From Liquidambar formosana (Eukaryota > Streptophyta > Magnoliopsida > Saxifragales > Altingiaceae): a DNA stretch of 64,000 bases. Under the pieces are notes generated by a model, which did no database searches, was not told the origin of the DNA, and saw only the letters and a program-made list of their open reading frames with translations. The DNA is taken from contig CM077823.1 in assembly GCA_039720395.1 (NCBI GenBank), positions 34,430,371-34,494,370 on the forward strand, written 5' to 3'. Positions 43,880 to 55,774 of the stretch are shown here, one piece after another (positions within the stretch are counted from its first letter, which is position 1; each line of letters opens with the position of its first letter). Position numbers and translations under genes: made by a program.

Positions 43880-46818
43880 TCTCTCTCTCTCTCTCTCTCT
43901 CTCTCTAAACAGGCCTCGTACAATTAAATGGAACTCATACAATTAAATGAAAAGGCAACATGAAAAAAATTCAAAAATATCCCAGAGACCTCATATAATT
44001 CTGAAGATGAACAAAAAATTCCAAATTAAAAAAAAAAAAGCTATGAAAAAATTCTGAAGATGAACAATATCTGTTGACGCAACTCTACTGCTAGATATCT
44101 TCTAGGAGTATTTGGCCGATCAAAAAGTGACTCAAAATACTTGACGTAGACGTAATTCTCCTGCGCTTTGCTTCTTTATAGGTGTCCTTCCATTGGCATT
44201 TTATGAAGCCGTACACAAATTTTACTACTTTGCCCTGCGAAAAGTAATGAGAACTATTAGCAACATTGGGCAACAATAATGATGACTAAACCCCATCAGA
44301 AACCCTCTCCACCTAATAAAATGATGATGGAAGAAAAAAAAAATTTCCCACAACCAGTGCTAAATACTACTAATTGCAGTAGAATATCTGAAATCTAAAA
44401 TTTAAAAAAAAAAAAAATTCTCTTAGATAAATGAAAAAGAATTAATGTCAATATATTCTCTAGTAAGAGTGTATAAGTGACAATGAAGTATTCTATCTTA
44501 TATTTGCATAAATAATATAATAAGAAGTCAACCCACAATGGTATAGGATCCTCAATGTCGTCTAAAACACTAATCAGTTTTCGTCAAATGAACTAGAGAC
44601 CAAAACAATTAACAAATTTCACTTCCAACTCCCAAGCCCAAAATCCATATTCCAAAAACAATAACTGTCTGATGACAACCTAGCAAAACCATTGCTATAA
44701 ATTGCAGCCCAAAAAAAAAAAAATGTGTAAAGGCTTGATTTCTCCTTATACATAAACATTTTAACAACAAATATGGAAAATGCATAATGTTTTAGTAACT
44801 CAGTGCAAAAAACTAAGGCATTTGTTCCTAAATATAGTTGCCAATACAGAAACTGTCAAAGTAGAAGCATGTTATGCGCACGTGCTAGTTTCAAAATGAT
44901 TGATTCTACACTTTTTTGAACCCATATAACGTTAAATAGACTGATGGGGAAAACAACAGAGAGATTTACTGGATTTATTTTGGGAGAAACTTGCTCCCAC
45001 TCACTTATCCAATAAAAAAAAGGAAAAGAAACTTGCTCCCAATTTTACAGCCAACACAGAACCACTCATCAACATGATGGACCAAACATATGTATGACAA
45101 AACACATGTATGTACAAAACATGATGGACAAAACATATGATTGTTTGCTAATATCACTGCTATTGAGCATCATGGTTGAAATGGATTTAATTGTATCAAC
45201 CACACCACACAGATATAATCGTCACCTTTCTTAAAATTAGTATATCTTCTAGAATTGCATAGAGATGCTCTTACATGAGTGGCTAGAAACTAGTACTGAC
45301 GTTTACAACCTAAGTTTCTACATTTTAGCTATGGGCATTCTACATATGATTTTTTTATTTTTTATTTTTAGATCAGCAATGAAACAGAATTATATTAAAG
45401 ATAAATTTTTTAAAAAAAAGTACAAGGGGACATAAAGTCCACCAAAAGAAAAGTCCCAAGGGACAAAAACAGGAAAATTGCACCTAAAAAATAGATAACC
45501 AATCTGGAAAGTATTGTTTGTAAACTCTTGTAAGATGTAAAATTGCACCTAAAAAACAGAATTTGTTCATCAAATCTTCTAAGATGTAAACTCTTGTTTG
45601 TGAGTCAGAACAAACAATTTATTTATTTATTTATTTGGCTCTCTCTCAAACAGAATAAAACAAAGGCACAAAAAAGAAAAAAAAAAGAAATCAAATTCTG
45701 TGTGCAAGTTTAAAAAATATACACTTCGTCCTTCTTCTTTTTCCTTTTTTTTTTTTTTTAGTTTTGGGATTGGCCTGAAACATCAATGCTTTGTCATGGG
45801 GTAGCTCTTGCCGGGGATCATCTAATGGGGGCCAACTATAGAAACATCTGCTTCCTGTTGCCATTTTTTGGCATCAAATTAAGTGCAATTCTAACTTTGT
45901 CATCTTCATTGCTGAATAAAGAAGCCTTAGTTTAAAACCATCGGTGTCTTTCTGTGCAGGAACAACGAATGTAAAAGTAAGTAAAAGAGATGCATTGCAT
46001 CTAACTGCACCACTTTGAACTGTTTGTATAACCTAAAGCCCGCAATTAATTTCATATTGCCAAGTTGCAAAAAATTTCAGCAGTCTTCGTCTTCGATTTG
46101 AAAAAAATCCAAACCCACATACATCAAACCATGAAAATAACCCCTAAATAACAAAGCCCAGAAAGGGAAGAAAACCCCCATTCATAGATAAAGAGAAATC
46201 CAGACACCCAAAGAGAAATTAAACTGATACACCCACATAACAAAACCCCAAAATTACAAACCCTAGATTTACAAGACAAAGATTGAAAAAAAAATTGGTG
46301 ATTTTACCAGTAAAATGAGTGATTAAATATAGAGAGAGAGCTTACCTCGTATGAAAATGGTGATTTTAACAGTCTTCGTCTTCGATTTGAAATGGAAAAT
46401 GAGTCTTCCTCTTTGATTGCTATAATCGCCGACAAGAAGTCGTCTTCTTCACACAGTGAGAACGAGCTCTCTCAGCGATGAAGACGTCGTCTTCGCACGG
46501 AGCTCTCGCCGTCGCCGCCAATGGTCTCTTCTTCGCGAAGAGAATGGAATGCTGGAGTTTGCAGAGAACGGAAATTCCTTTGCTGAAGCTTGGAGGCAGA
46601 GAACGGAAATTCCTTTGTTGCTCAGACGCCCGACCTTACACTTGTTAAGTTGGAAACCCAACGGGTCCAGCGGTTAAACCCATAACCAACCCATTTATAA
46701 TTGGGTTCCTTTTGGGTAACCCATTAACAACCCATTTAAAAACTTTATGAACCCAAACCCATTTATCACGGGTGGATTTGGGCGGGTTCATGGGTTTGGG
46801 TTAAGATTGCCAGGCCTA
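43569..46818. mobile_element. Non-autonomous hAT transposon, 3.25 kb
   Basis: The perfect 13-bp inverted ends TAGGCCTGGCAAT and ATTGCCAGGCCTA are flanked by the 8-bp target duplication GATGCATG (43561-43568 and 46819-46826), diagnostic of hAT. Subterminal regions (43580-43825 and 46640-46800) are packed with GGGTT/AACCC-type repeats. No transposase or BED zinc-finger ORF was recognised. The GC-rich 46430-46620 stretch and a repeated CAGTCTTCGTCTTCGATTTG (46081 and 46370) could be captured host or ancestral 5' sequence. Intergenic-type DNA fills 44000-46300, including a T40 and (CT)n run at 43840-43906 and a possible LINE tail near 45360. Confidence 0.9.
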
Positions 46819-46904
46819 GATGCATGCCAAAATGTCAGAGTTTATGTATTCCTTCCCAACTTGTTCGGTTCTGGGTTTTGAATCTCAAGCTTTTTGTAGG
46901 ATTA

Positions 46905-47130
46905 CTCTGAGATGGGGAATAAGCTTTGCTGCTTCAAAGGAGGTTGAAACAAATTTGCCACACCGTGTTCCACTGTGTTCTGAGGATTCCAAAGACAGTA
47001 TCAATGTTAAAGTATTTGGATTAGCCTTGACTGTTTCATCAATAAAGAAGAAAGGGAAAAGTTCCCAATATGTCAAAGCATTGGTGTTCCACTTTAGATT
47101 GAGATATCAGCATCAGGTCCTAAAACTATG
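46905..47130 (-). pseudogene. NYN gene N-terminal relic
   Basis: The minus strand reads VKANPNTLTLILSLESSEHSGT, which aligns with residues 6-27 of the NYN protein (VMANPNASALILSSESSEQSGT). Nothing beyond about codon 45 remains, and the upstream side continues into sequence like the NYN 5' intron. This is the clearest of the relics because the peptide is still legible. Confidence 0.75.
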
Positions 47131-47311
47131 CCAGGGAAAAAATATTTTTTTAAAAAAAAAAGGACCTCAAAAAGGCAATTTGGGAAGGAAAGGAAAATGT
47201 TAGCGAATTCTTACAAACAGGGTCCCTTCAATTCCTTAGTATTTTTAAGTTTTTCCATTTCCTTCATGCTTTCTGTGATACTTATCGAGATCCAAACAGA
47301 GGCTAAAGTTA

Positions 47312-47404
47312 TGGGTGAGAGTTCACAGAATGGTTACATTGGGAATTATGGCTTTTTGAGCTGCTACGAGGTTAATGGGAAGCGTATGGTGACAAGTCCA
47401 ATAG
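47312..47404 (+). pseudogene. Tiny subtilase 3' remnant
   Basis: About 30 codons near the C-terminus survive (SSQNGYIGNYGFLSCYEVNG then KRMVTSPI), in frame within a chance 94-codon ORF, ending before SAFAQ. It is a leftover of a deleted array member between genes C and D. Confidence 0.75.
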
Positions 47405-47519
47405 GAAAATAAAAATTCCTTGGCACAATTTTACAAACATGTGGTGAGCATAGCTATACACACGACTGAATATTTTTATCTCTCCAAACCAGGGGGAGAG
47501 AGTTGAGACCTAGTGGATT

Positions 47520-47557
<38 letters not shown>

Positions 47558-48936
47558 GTTTGGGACACAAAAGAGGAAAAAATAGGTATGAGAGAAATCT
47601 GACCCAAGTTTTGTAAGTTGCAAAGGATGATAGCTCGAGTTGTAAATGGTCAGCATGTGGCAAACGTCGATGGCCGGCAAGGTTGGCTTCTGCAAAGGAG
47701 AGCACTAATGGAGGCTGCCCTCTGACTGTGAGAATCGATAAACGGAGGGATGATGAAACGGACCAGTACAAGGGAGAAAGAACCAGTTCTCTGCCTTACG
47801 TTCTCTTTGTTTCAGTTCTCTGGTTTTAGAAACCACATCCCTATCATGTGCCTTCATTTCATTTAAAGGTTGCGCCACGTCTCATTGTTTCCCATGTATG
47901 CGGTGCGTGGGACAGAGAAAGAGAGAAGTCACTGGGGTTAATCAAACGGTGAGGAAGTGTGAGCTAAAATGTAAGATTAGAATAATTTAGGAATTTCTTT
48001 TTCTTTTCTTTTTTTTTCCTCTTGCGATGAGAACTTACGTGTACGCACACGCACCAAAAGGAGTCAAATCCAAGAACTCTTCGAAACCCCACACTTCTTT
48101 AAGGTCGGACGTGCCACTCGCCTTACAAGCTATTGGCAAGTTACGAGTTTAAACTCTTTCAATTATACTAAAAAAACATGAAAAGAGAAGATTAGCATAT
48201 TATTCAATAAATTTGAAAATCAAAGCGAGTTGGTTGACCTCGGTGGATTTAGTTTACACTATTAAAAAGTTTGAATAAGGAAATGAGAAATGTTCCTTAT
48301 CAGCATTATGTCCTAAAACCACGCAGGGAAAATTTAACAATTATATGTAGGAAGAGTAATGCTTTGATTGGATCTCGAAAACCATGAGGGAAAGAAGAAA
48401 AAAAAATGTAAGAATTTTACGTAAAAAAAGAGAGGAGGTGTTAGCCATTCAAATGCAACATGTTCTTATCTAGACAGCCAACACTTGCGACAATCATTAG
48501 TCTGCAAATTGGAGGGTCACACACATCAGTCTAAATATCCAATGATCAAAACTCTGTATGAAACAGATGCCGGCCGGCTGGGACCTAACATATTGGGACA
48601 ATATACTAAATTGGCCGCAGATTAATGCAGTGATTATTGTTCCATGCCATTCATATTATAGGTGGCTAAATGTGGGTATTTGGGCATCCCATCCAACGTT
48701 TATGATGGGTTCAAGCAATAGAAAATACCCATGCAGACAATGCTAAAATTTTACCTTCCAAATCGGCAATGCCGGCCCGGCTGATTTCAACTTTTCTGAT
48801 GGGTTCATGCAGTTGGTTTCATTGACGGCAGTCACAGACCTCTATATTTATGAATGATACATATAATTCTATATATATAAGATCCCTTTGAATCATCAAA
48901 TTCCATATGCAACAGTAGTTAATTAGTGTTCTAACA
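47405..48936. other. Spacer and promoter of subtilase D
   Basis: It holds a GA run (47525-47553), another stretch like the NYN intron (48240-48345, GTTTGAATAAGGAAATGAG and GCAGGGAAAATTTAACAATT), and the D promoter with CAATGATCAAAACTCTG (48540) and TATATATATAAG at 48870-48881, 56 bp before the ATG. The GATAAG hairpin of B and C is absent. The minus ORF at 47454-47771 is mostly simple repeat. Confidence 0.55.
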
Positions 48937-51237
48937 ATGGGGCATTTCACACCATCCCAGCTCTTCCTCTCACTCTTCTTCCTTGTGTCAATTGCGACAT
49001 CGTTGTCCACATCAGGAGATCGTCGAACCTACATTATCCACATGGACAAATCAGCAATGCCAGTTCCATTCTCTACCCACCACAGTTGGTACACATCAGC
49101 GCTCTCATCCCTCTCATCACTTGATGATGGTATTGAACTGGAACCTACCCATCTCTACACCTACAACCATGTTATGAGCGGCTTCAGTGCAGTTCTCTCC
49201 CAGTCTCAACTTGACCAGCTAGAGAAAATGCCAGGTCATTTTGCCACGTATCCCGAAACATACGGTCACCTCCACATGACGCGATCACCAGAGTTTCTTG
49301 GCCTGAAGAAACATGCCGGCTTGTGGTCTGCAGCAGGGTTCGGCGATGACATGATTATTGGTATCATCGATACAGGAATATGGCCAGAGAGTGAGAGTTT
49401 CAAGGATGATGGCATGCCTCCAGTGCCAGAACGGTGGCGCGGCGCCTGTGAAATAGGATTTGATTTCAACTCTTCTCATTGCAACAGAAAACTAATCGGT
49501 GCACGCTTCTTTAGCAAAGGTCTGGAGCAAACAAGACTGAACCTATTGCAAGCCGATGAATCTCCAAGAGATTTCTTGGGTCATGGGACTTTCACATCAG
49601 CGACGGCAGCTGGAAGCCAGGTGCAAGATGCCGATTATTTCCGATATGGCAAAGGAACGGCTATTGGAATTGCACCGATGGCCCGGCTTGCCATGTACAA
49701 AGTGTTCTTCGGTAGCGTGAACCATTCAGCGATAAGTGACACGCTTGCCGGCATGGATCAAGCCATAGCTGATGGTGTAGACCTCATGTCGGTATCATTA
49801 GGGTTCCATGAAAATCAGTTGTACGTGAACCCAATTGCACTAGGAGCTTTTGCAGCAATGGAAAAAGGGATATTTGTTGCTTGTTCAGCTGGAAATGTAG
49901 GCTTCCATCCCCCTCCGTTTAGTATCTTTAATGGAGCCCCTTGGATCACCACAGTAGGTGCTGCAACTATTGATCGAGACTTTGCAGCTTATCTCACACT
50001 CGGTGATGGCATCATAACCATTACTGGGAGATCTATTTATCCAGAAAATTTGTTTGTCTCCAGGGTTCCTCTTTATTTCGGACGTGGAAATAGAAGCAAA
50101 GAAACTTGCGATCTTTTGACATTAGACCCCAAAGATGTTGCAGGAAAGTTTATCTTCTGCGACTTCAACGAAAACATATCGTTCTTCCAGCAATTCTCTG
50201 AACTGCACAGGACAAGAGCAGCCGGAGCTATCTTCAGTTCAAACTCTGGCCAGTTTCTCCAGCACTACAACTTCAGTTTGCCACTCGTAACGGTGCTCCC
50301 AAACGATGGAGACTTGGTGAAAGATTATATAATCAAATCGGATAATCCAACAGTTGATGTAAAGTTCCAGATAACAGTGTTAGATACTAAGCCAGCTCCG
50401 CAAGTGGCATATTTCTCAGCACGAGGGCCTGATCGGAATACACCATCGATATTGAAACCTGATATATTGACTCCTGGAGTTGATATATTGGCTGCATGGA
50501 AGCCCAACGAGGGTTATGCGCCAATCCGTGACGATTATTTGCTCACAGATTATGCACTTGCCTCTGGCACGTCCATATCATCTCCCATTGCCGTTGGCAT
50601 AGCTGCATTGCTGAAAGCCACCCACAGGAATTGGAGCCCAGCAGCTATCCGTTCTGCAATGATGACTACTGCCGACATTTTCGATAATACAAATGGTCCA
50701 ATCATTGATATGGTTACTGGAGTTGCGGCGACCCCTCTTGATTTCGGCGCAGGGCATGTAAACCCAAACAAGGCCATGGATCCTGGTCTAGTGTACGATA
50801 TTGAGGTCCAAGACTATATCAATTTCCTGTGTGGGTTGAAATACACAGAACAACAAATGAGGACTATTACGAGGGGATCAAATTTCTCCTGTGAACAAGC
50901 CAGTCTTGATCTCAATTATCCTTCATTTATGGTCATCTTGAACAACACTAATACTACCAGTGCCACCTTCAGGAGGGTGTTGACAAACGTAGCAGATTCT
51001 CACTCGGTTTATCGTGCAGTGATAAAGGCTCCATCAGGTATGAAAGTTGTCGTGCAACCCATGACCATCTTCTTCCCACAGCAATATAGTAAAGTTGAAT
51101 TCAATATGACTCTGGAAATCAATTTGTGTGCAAGTCCACGGAGTGGGGTCATTGGGAATTATGGGTTTTTGAGATGGGATGAGGTTAATGGGGAGCGAAA
51201 GGTGACAAGTCCCATAGTTTCTGCATTTGCATCATAA
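48937..51237 (+). CDS. Subtilisin-like serine protease D, divergent, intact
   Basis: A 766-residue intronless pre-pro-protease and the most diverged intact copy. The signal peptide, I9 propeptide, Asp in IIDTGIWPES, His in GHGT and Ser in SGTS are all present. The surroundings differ: GHGTFTSATAAGS replaces GHGTHTSSTAAGS, GTSISSPIAVG replaces GTSMASPHAVG (the conserved His two residues after the SS/AS pair is Ile), SARGPD replaces SSRGPN, and SAGNVGFHPPP has a proline-rich loop after the oxyanion Asn. These changes suggest altered specificity or activity, which is inference only. The TAA stop doubles as one target-site copy of the following MITE. Confidence 0.95.
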   Translation: MGHFTPSQLFLSLFFLVSIATSLSTSGDRRTYIIHMDKSAMPVPFSTHHSWYTSALSSLSSLDDGIELEPTHLYTYNHVMSGFSAVLSQSQLDQLEKMPGHFATYPETYGHLHMTRSPEFLGLKKHAGLWSAAGFGDDMIIGIIDTGIWPESESFKDDGMPPVPERWRGACEIGFDFNSSHCNRKLIGARFFSKGLEQTRLNLLQADESPRDFLGHGTFTSATAAGSQVQDADYFRYGKGTAIGIAPMARLAMYKVFFGSVNHSAISDTLAGMDQAIADGVDLMSVSLGFHENQLYVNPIALGAFAAMEKGIFVACSAGNVGFHPPPFSIFNGAPWITTVGAATIDRDFAAYLTLGDGIITITGRSIYPENLFVSRVPLYFGRGNRSKETCDLLTLDPKDVAGKFIFCDFNENISFFQQFSELHRTRAAGAIFSSNSGQFLQHYNFSLPLVTVLPNDGDLVKDYIIKSDNPTVDVKFQITVLDTKPAPQVAYFSARGPDRNTPSILKPDILTPGVDILAAWKPNEGYAPIRDDYLLTDYALASGTSISSPIAVGIAALLKATHRNWSPAAIRSAMMTTADIFDNTNGPIIDMVTGVAATPLDFGAGHVNPNKAMDPGLVYDIEVQDYINFLCGLKYTEQQMRTITRGSNFSCEQASLDLNYPSFMVILNNTNTTSATFRRVLTNVADSHSVYRAVIKAPSGMKVVVQPMTIFFPQQYSKVEFNMTLEINLCASPRSGVIGNYGFLRWDEVNGERKVTSPIVSAFAS

Positions 51238-51550
51238 CGTGACGTTTGGTATGTCGGATTAAAAGGTTGGATAAGATAAAATTATTAGATTAAAAAGAAG
51301 CCCCTGATTGCATTGTTTGAAATGGGGAAGACAATCTCACGAAGATTTTCTAAAAAAATTTTATTCCCATGTTTCTTTTGAATGAGATGGTATCGCAAGA
51401 TAAAAATATATCACTTCCCTAACTGGTTTGTTATATATATCATGCATATGAAAAGCATAACCATCCACTGATAGTATATCCCACGTTTAAAAAGAGCATC
51501 AAATATAGAAAAATTATATATTTGTCCTATCTGGCCTACCAAACATGGCC
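51238..51550. mobile_element. PIF/Harbinger-like MITE inserted at the stop codon of gene D
   Basis: Ends CGTGACGTTTGGTA and TACCAAACATGGCC are imperfect inverted repeats (GTTTGGTA core). TAA flanks both sides (51235-51237 and 51551-51553), a typical 3-bp Harbinger duplication. The left TAA is the stop codon. After the right TAA the sequence (GTTTATTAAGCCATGG..) resembles the 3' flanks that directly follow the stop in paralogues. Confidence 0.7.
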
Positions 51551-51553
51551 TAA

Positions 51554-52064
51554 GTTTATTAAGCCATGGATTTAACTTTCAATGCTGATGATAAGGCTAT
51601 CAATATATGGTTGAGATTTTTTTTTTTTTTTTTTTTAATTTTTTTTTTTCCCTTCTGAATACAAGATACAACCATCAAAATATCTGCTCCCCCTTACAAG
51701 AGGGACATGAGGCCACTAAGAAGCGAGGCTAATGGCCACTAAGATGCAACTACTCAAAACAAGGACCTCCTTAATTGAAAGAGGGGAAGAAGTGCGCTCA
51801 TCGCTATGGCCTTATTCTTAATAATGAATTTGTGGAAGTGAAAAACGTCAAACGTAATTTCATTTGTCAATTTAATTTCTATGTAGCCATCTGTCTACAC
51901 CAACAATGTAAGGAGAGTAATTTGCATTCCTAAAAATAAACAAGAAAAAATCAGATGCTATTGGGAGAAATCTGAAGATGAATCTAAGTGGCAAAACCAA
52001 CACTCGTCTGAGCAAACTATTACAGGGAAAAAAGGGTAACAATAAAAGATAAAATTTAACATAT

Positions 52065-52112
<48 letters not shown>

Positions 52113-52525
52113 CATAGGTTTACATTATAAACAATTAAAATGCAAGACAATTTGAAGGCACACCCCACTGACAATACTTAGATGTATGAGTTTCTTGACA
52201 AACACCAGCCAAAAACAAAAAACAAAAAACTTGTTAGTTTACATTCAGGCATCCCATTAGTTGTTGATCAGTTACAGTGACTCAGCAAAGTCCTTACATG
52301 GAAATTTTTAAATAACCTTCAAATCCATGTAGGACATTTCAGGAAGAAAAAAAAAAAAAAAAAAAAAAAAGGCTGCCTCAAGCTTTTCCCATCACCTTTT
52401 ATGAAACTCTGAAAAAAAAGAAGAGAAACAGAGATAGGACAGCAATAAGAATAGCACAATTGTCTGGTCCTAAAATAAGTTAAATACATCAAAAGGTTAC
52501 AAAAGAGGGTAGCAGCCCAATTATT
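51554..52525. other. Convergent 3' regions of gene D and NYN gene
   Basis: About 1 kb between the converging genes with poly-T (51617-51637), a GA run (52070-52110) and an A25 tract (52348-52371). The NYN 3' UTR probably lies in 52200-52525. No other gene. Confidence 0.5.
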
Positions 52526-54146
52526 CTAACCACCAACCGCAGCAAGGAACTTCCTCTTGCTGACCGGTTCCTCATGCAAGACCACCACATCTCTCACCTT
52601 GCCAAATAGCTCTTCCAGCTCGTTCACACCAAACCTTCGATAATCAAGTGGTTTCTTGTACCGTTGCTGGTATATCGCCTCAAAACAACCCAGGAAAATC
52701 CGGCAAGAATAGCTCACAAGAATCTCTTGCAACTCACGCTTGAACTCCTGGAGAATTTGGTCATCAATTCCACATCTAGTTGTTGTCCCCATGTCGGTTT
52801 TCTCTCCATTACTCCTCTCATCATGTTCCTCTACAACCACCCTCTCATCATCTGAAAACTCATCGGAAGAGCCACCGCCAGGGTTAATATCCATATTCTC
52901 TTCCTGAGTTCCCTTTCCCCTCTTATCCTTCCTTGCCAGAACCAATGGAGGGGCACTTGGGCCTGCTTTCACATTTCGAAGGTAAACAAACCTCTTCTGG
53001 CCTTTTCCCTCAACAGCCATTGCATCGGCCATCTTCTTGAAAAGATTTACAAGCTTGAACGCCCCATATTCTGAAACATAAAGAGGCCGCCCAAAAATCT
53101 TCTGGTACTCAGCGGGAACACGGGTAAGAGGTAAGCACCCTCCTGACAGTTCAAGCAGCTTTACCAGCTGCCCCTTCAAACCATTTAGGTCCCCAGGCTG
53201 TACCCACATCGTCGATTCAGTCTGGTCACCAGAAGAAACAGGTCCTGCTGAGACTTCATTCAAACCAGATGGGAGACTTTGCGACCTCAAAGTTGAAGGA
53301 AAATAAGGCATGTTGATTGAAGAACAGTTATATTCAGATAAAGACTGCGACACTAATGAGAAATCCCTCGCGTTGTAATAGCTCTGTGAAAGCCCTCTAT
53401 AAACAATTGCTTCTTCATCATTTTGGCCATCTGGGTTGTCACTGACATGGCAACCCATGAGATACGCAGCAATGTCATTTGGCCCTCCACGAGAGGGAAT
53501 TAGAGCCCTAGCAGGGGGCACAAAGCCTTCCCCACGGGCCACACTTGGCCAGTCCCAGACAAACCTACCAGCATTACTCAGGGCAGATGAAACACCCACA
53601 CCAGAAGGAATAACAAGAATCACCGTATACCCACGCTGACCAAGTATATGAAGTGCTGGAGCAAAATCAACATCCCCAGAGATCAGCATGATAGAAGAAG
53701 GGGGACGGTTATCAAGAGCAAAGAGAAACATGTCAACCAAAATCGCCTTGTCAGCAGCATCCTTTCTCCCATTTGGAACATCTACGAGTTTAACACCAGT
53801 TCTCTGGCAGCCCTCTCTGAGTCGCCTGGGGAAGGAATTAAAATCCCCGTAAGCAGAAAACATTGTAACAGCTCCTTTAATTACAGGGTGGACGCGCAAT
53901 GCCATTCTGATGTTTCCAGCTACATCTTCTGGGCGGACATCACTTGGGACAGGGCAGTTCTCAATGTCCCAGAGAATGGCCACAGGACCATGCCTTGAGG
54001 ATTGGCTTTGCTGGTTAGGAGGTTGAAGTGGGTTCATGTTTGAATTTGCCATTTGTGTTCCACTTTGTTCTGACGATTCTGAAGACAATATCAATGCCGA
54101 TGCATTTGGATTAGCCATCACTGTTTCCACAAACATTCAAAGGTTC
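52526..54146 (-). CDS. NYN-domain / LOTUS protein (MARF1-like), coding exon
   Basis: An intact frame of 536 residues runs from ATG 54136 to the stop at 52526, and the exon starts at 54146 after a strong acceptor (TTCTGCAG). The second ATG (54118, MANPNASALI) is the one preserved in relics and may be the true start. Residues ~48-195 form a NYN (PIN-like) domain with acidic residues Asp57 (LWDIEN), Asp126 and Asp129 (RKDAADK), Asp135 and Asp155/Asp157 (SGDVDF), the set expected of an RNase fold. Residues ~297-375 match an OST-HTH/LOTUS domain (LKGQLVKLLELSGG, KLVNLFKKMAD), and ~465-530 look like a second LOTUS-type helix bundle. The family binds or cleaves RNA, and nuclear or cytoplasmic RNA control is likely. 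It converges on subtilase D. Confidence 0.9.
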
Positions 54147-55774
54147 CTGCAGAAGGCCAAGAGAAGGAAATGAAACCAACTATAAAAATGGATGATGCTC
54201 CTCAAAATAATTATGAAGAAAACAATGGGGCAAAATTTCTTGATATACCAAAATATAGATGACTCTGGCCATCCCAACATCCTATAATATTGTTATAAAG
54301 CTACAGCTGAGTGAGCTAACTAGGATTGAACCTCAAGTTATACAATTTGGCTTGTGTGCGTTAGCAAAACAAAAAAAAAAAAGTTAGTTTAGCTGAACTG
54401 GAAATCTACACAAAAACATGGAAAAAAATCAAACTAAAATTAACCACAAGCATTCACTATTTAAACAAATGCTGGTCGAGACTCCTGATATAGCAACTAG
54501 GAACTTTGTGACTCAACATACATATATTAAGCCTTGGCTAAATTCAAAAGAAGTAGGAACTGAGTCTTCTTGTTTTTCAACTGCTTTAACAACAAAAAGA
54601 AAAGGTAATTAGCATGTAAATTTATTATTCAAAACATCTACAAATTAGATTGACTCCCTAAACATGTAGTGATTGACTTGAATTCAGATGTCACCAACAA
54701 AGAGTCTGAATAAGGAAAGAAAAATGTGTCAGATTCACATTAGCTCTCAAAAGTATCTCCATAAAACCTTTTTTTTTCAAATTTAGCAGCATCAATAAGT
54801 ATCTTTGTAGGACAATCAAATAATCCCAGGATACAAAAGGCAAGCTAAAGCTGCTCCCAATGGTTGATAGAAATCCAGTTCCATCTTTTGCAATAAAACT
54901 ATGCAGGGGAAATTTCACAATGTTATCCTAAAAAAAAAAAAAAAAAAAAAAAACAAAACAAAAAACCACAACACCCCTTCTCTCTTTTTGGCTATGCCAA
55001 ATAGTGTTCCAGGGTTCACTTAATAGGGAAAATAATGAGCACGATCAAATGCAAACCAATAATAAAATTAACCAGTGATAACTCTTCAAATCAATAGCCA
55101 AATATATCCTCGCACAGATGATAAAAACCAATGGGCCTCTAAAAATTGATGACTTCGTCCCATAATTATCATTAACTTACAATACATGATGGTATGCATA
55201 CAATATGGCACTTTCACATCAACAATAATATAAATGGCAATAAGTAACTTATACAGGCTGTGGTCACATGACATAAAACATTCCATACACAGAATACAAT
55301 ATGTACAGTCGGTGATAGATTTTGCAGTTCTTTAAAAAAATAAATCGAGCAATCAATTTTGAACTTTTTAACCAAGCTCAAAGTAATTAATATACTTTTG
55401 ATTCAACAATACTTTAAAATTGAAAGAAATCATTTGGAGGCTCTTTTTTTCCCAATCTACTACAACACCTTTCTGCATTGCTTGGAATTTTACGTCATTT
55501 ATTTATGCTCTCCTCTAAATCAAGGGAGCCTAGTTATTATTCCAATTTTAATGATTTAAAGACATTAATTTGCCACTGAACACTTAAAATATGTAAGTAG
55601 GAACTTGAAAACTTAAAGATGTAACAACACATCACATAAATATATGGTCATACAAAAATAGAACTTTGTGCATATTTTAAGTAAAACATTGGAAAAGTTC
55701 ATAGCTTTATGAGATTATAAAATTTTTCGTACACATCATTAACATTTAACACAATCTAATAAAATGACAAATCT

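Noticed and set aside
46449..46677. ORFs in the GC-rich part of the hAT element
   Set aside because: Overlapping ORFs on both strands without a known domain. GC content alone makes them likely by chance.
2..51237. Subtilase cluster interpreted as a biosynthetic or defence operon
   Set aside because: All members are paralogues of one protease family with separate promoters. No pathway partner genes are present.
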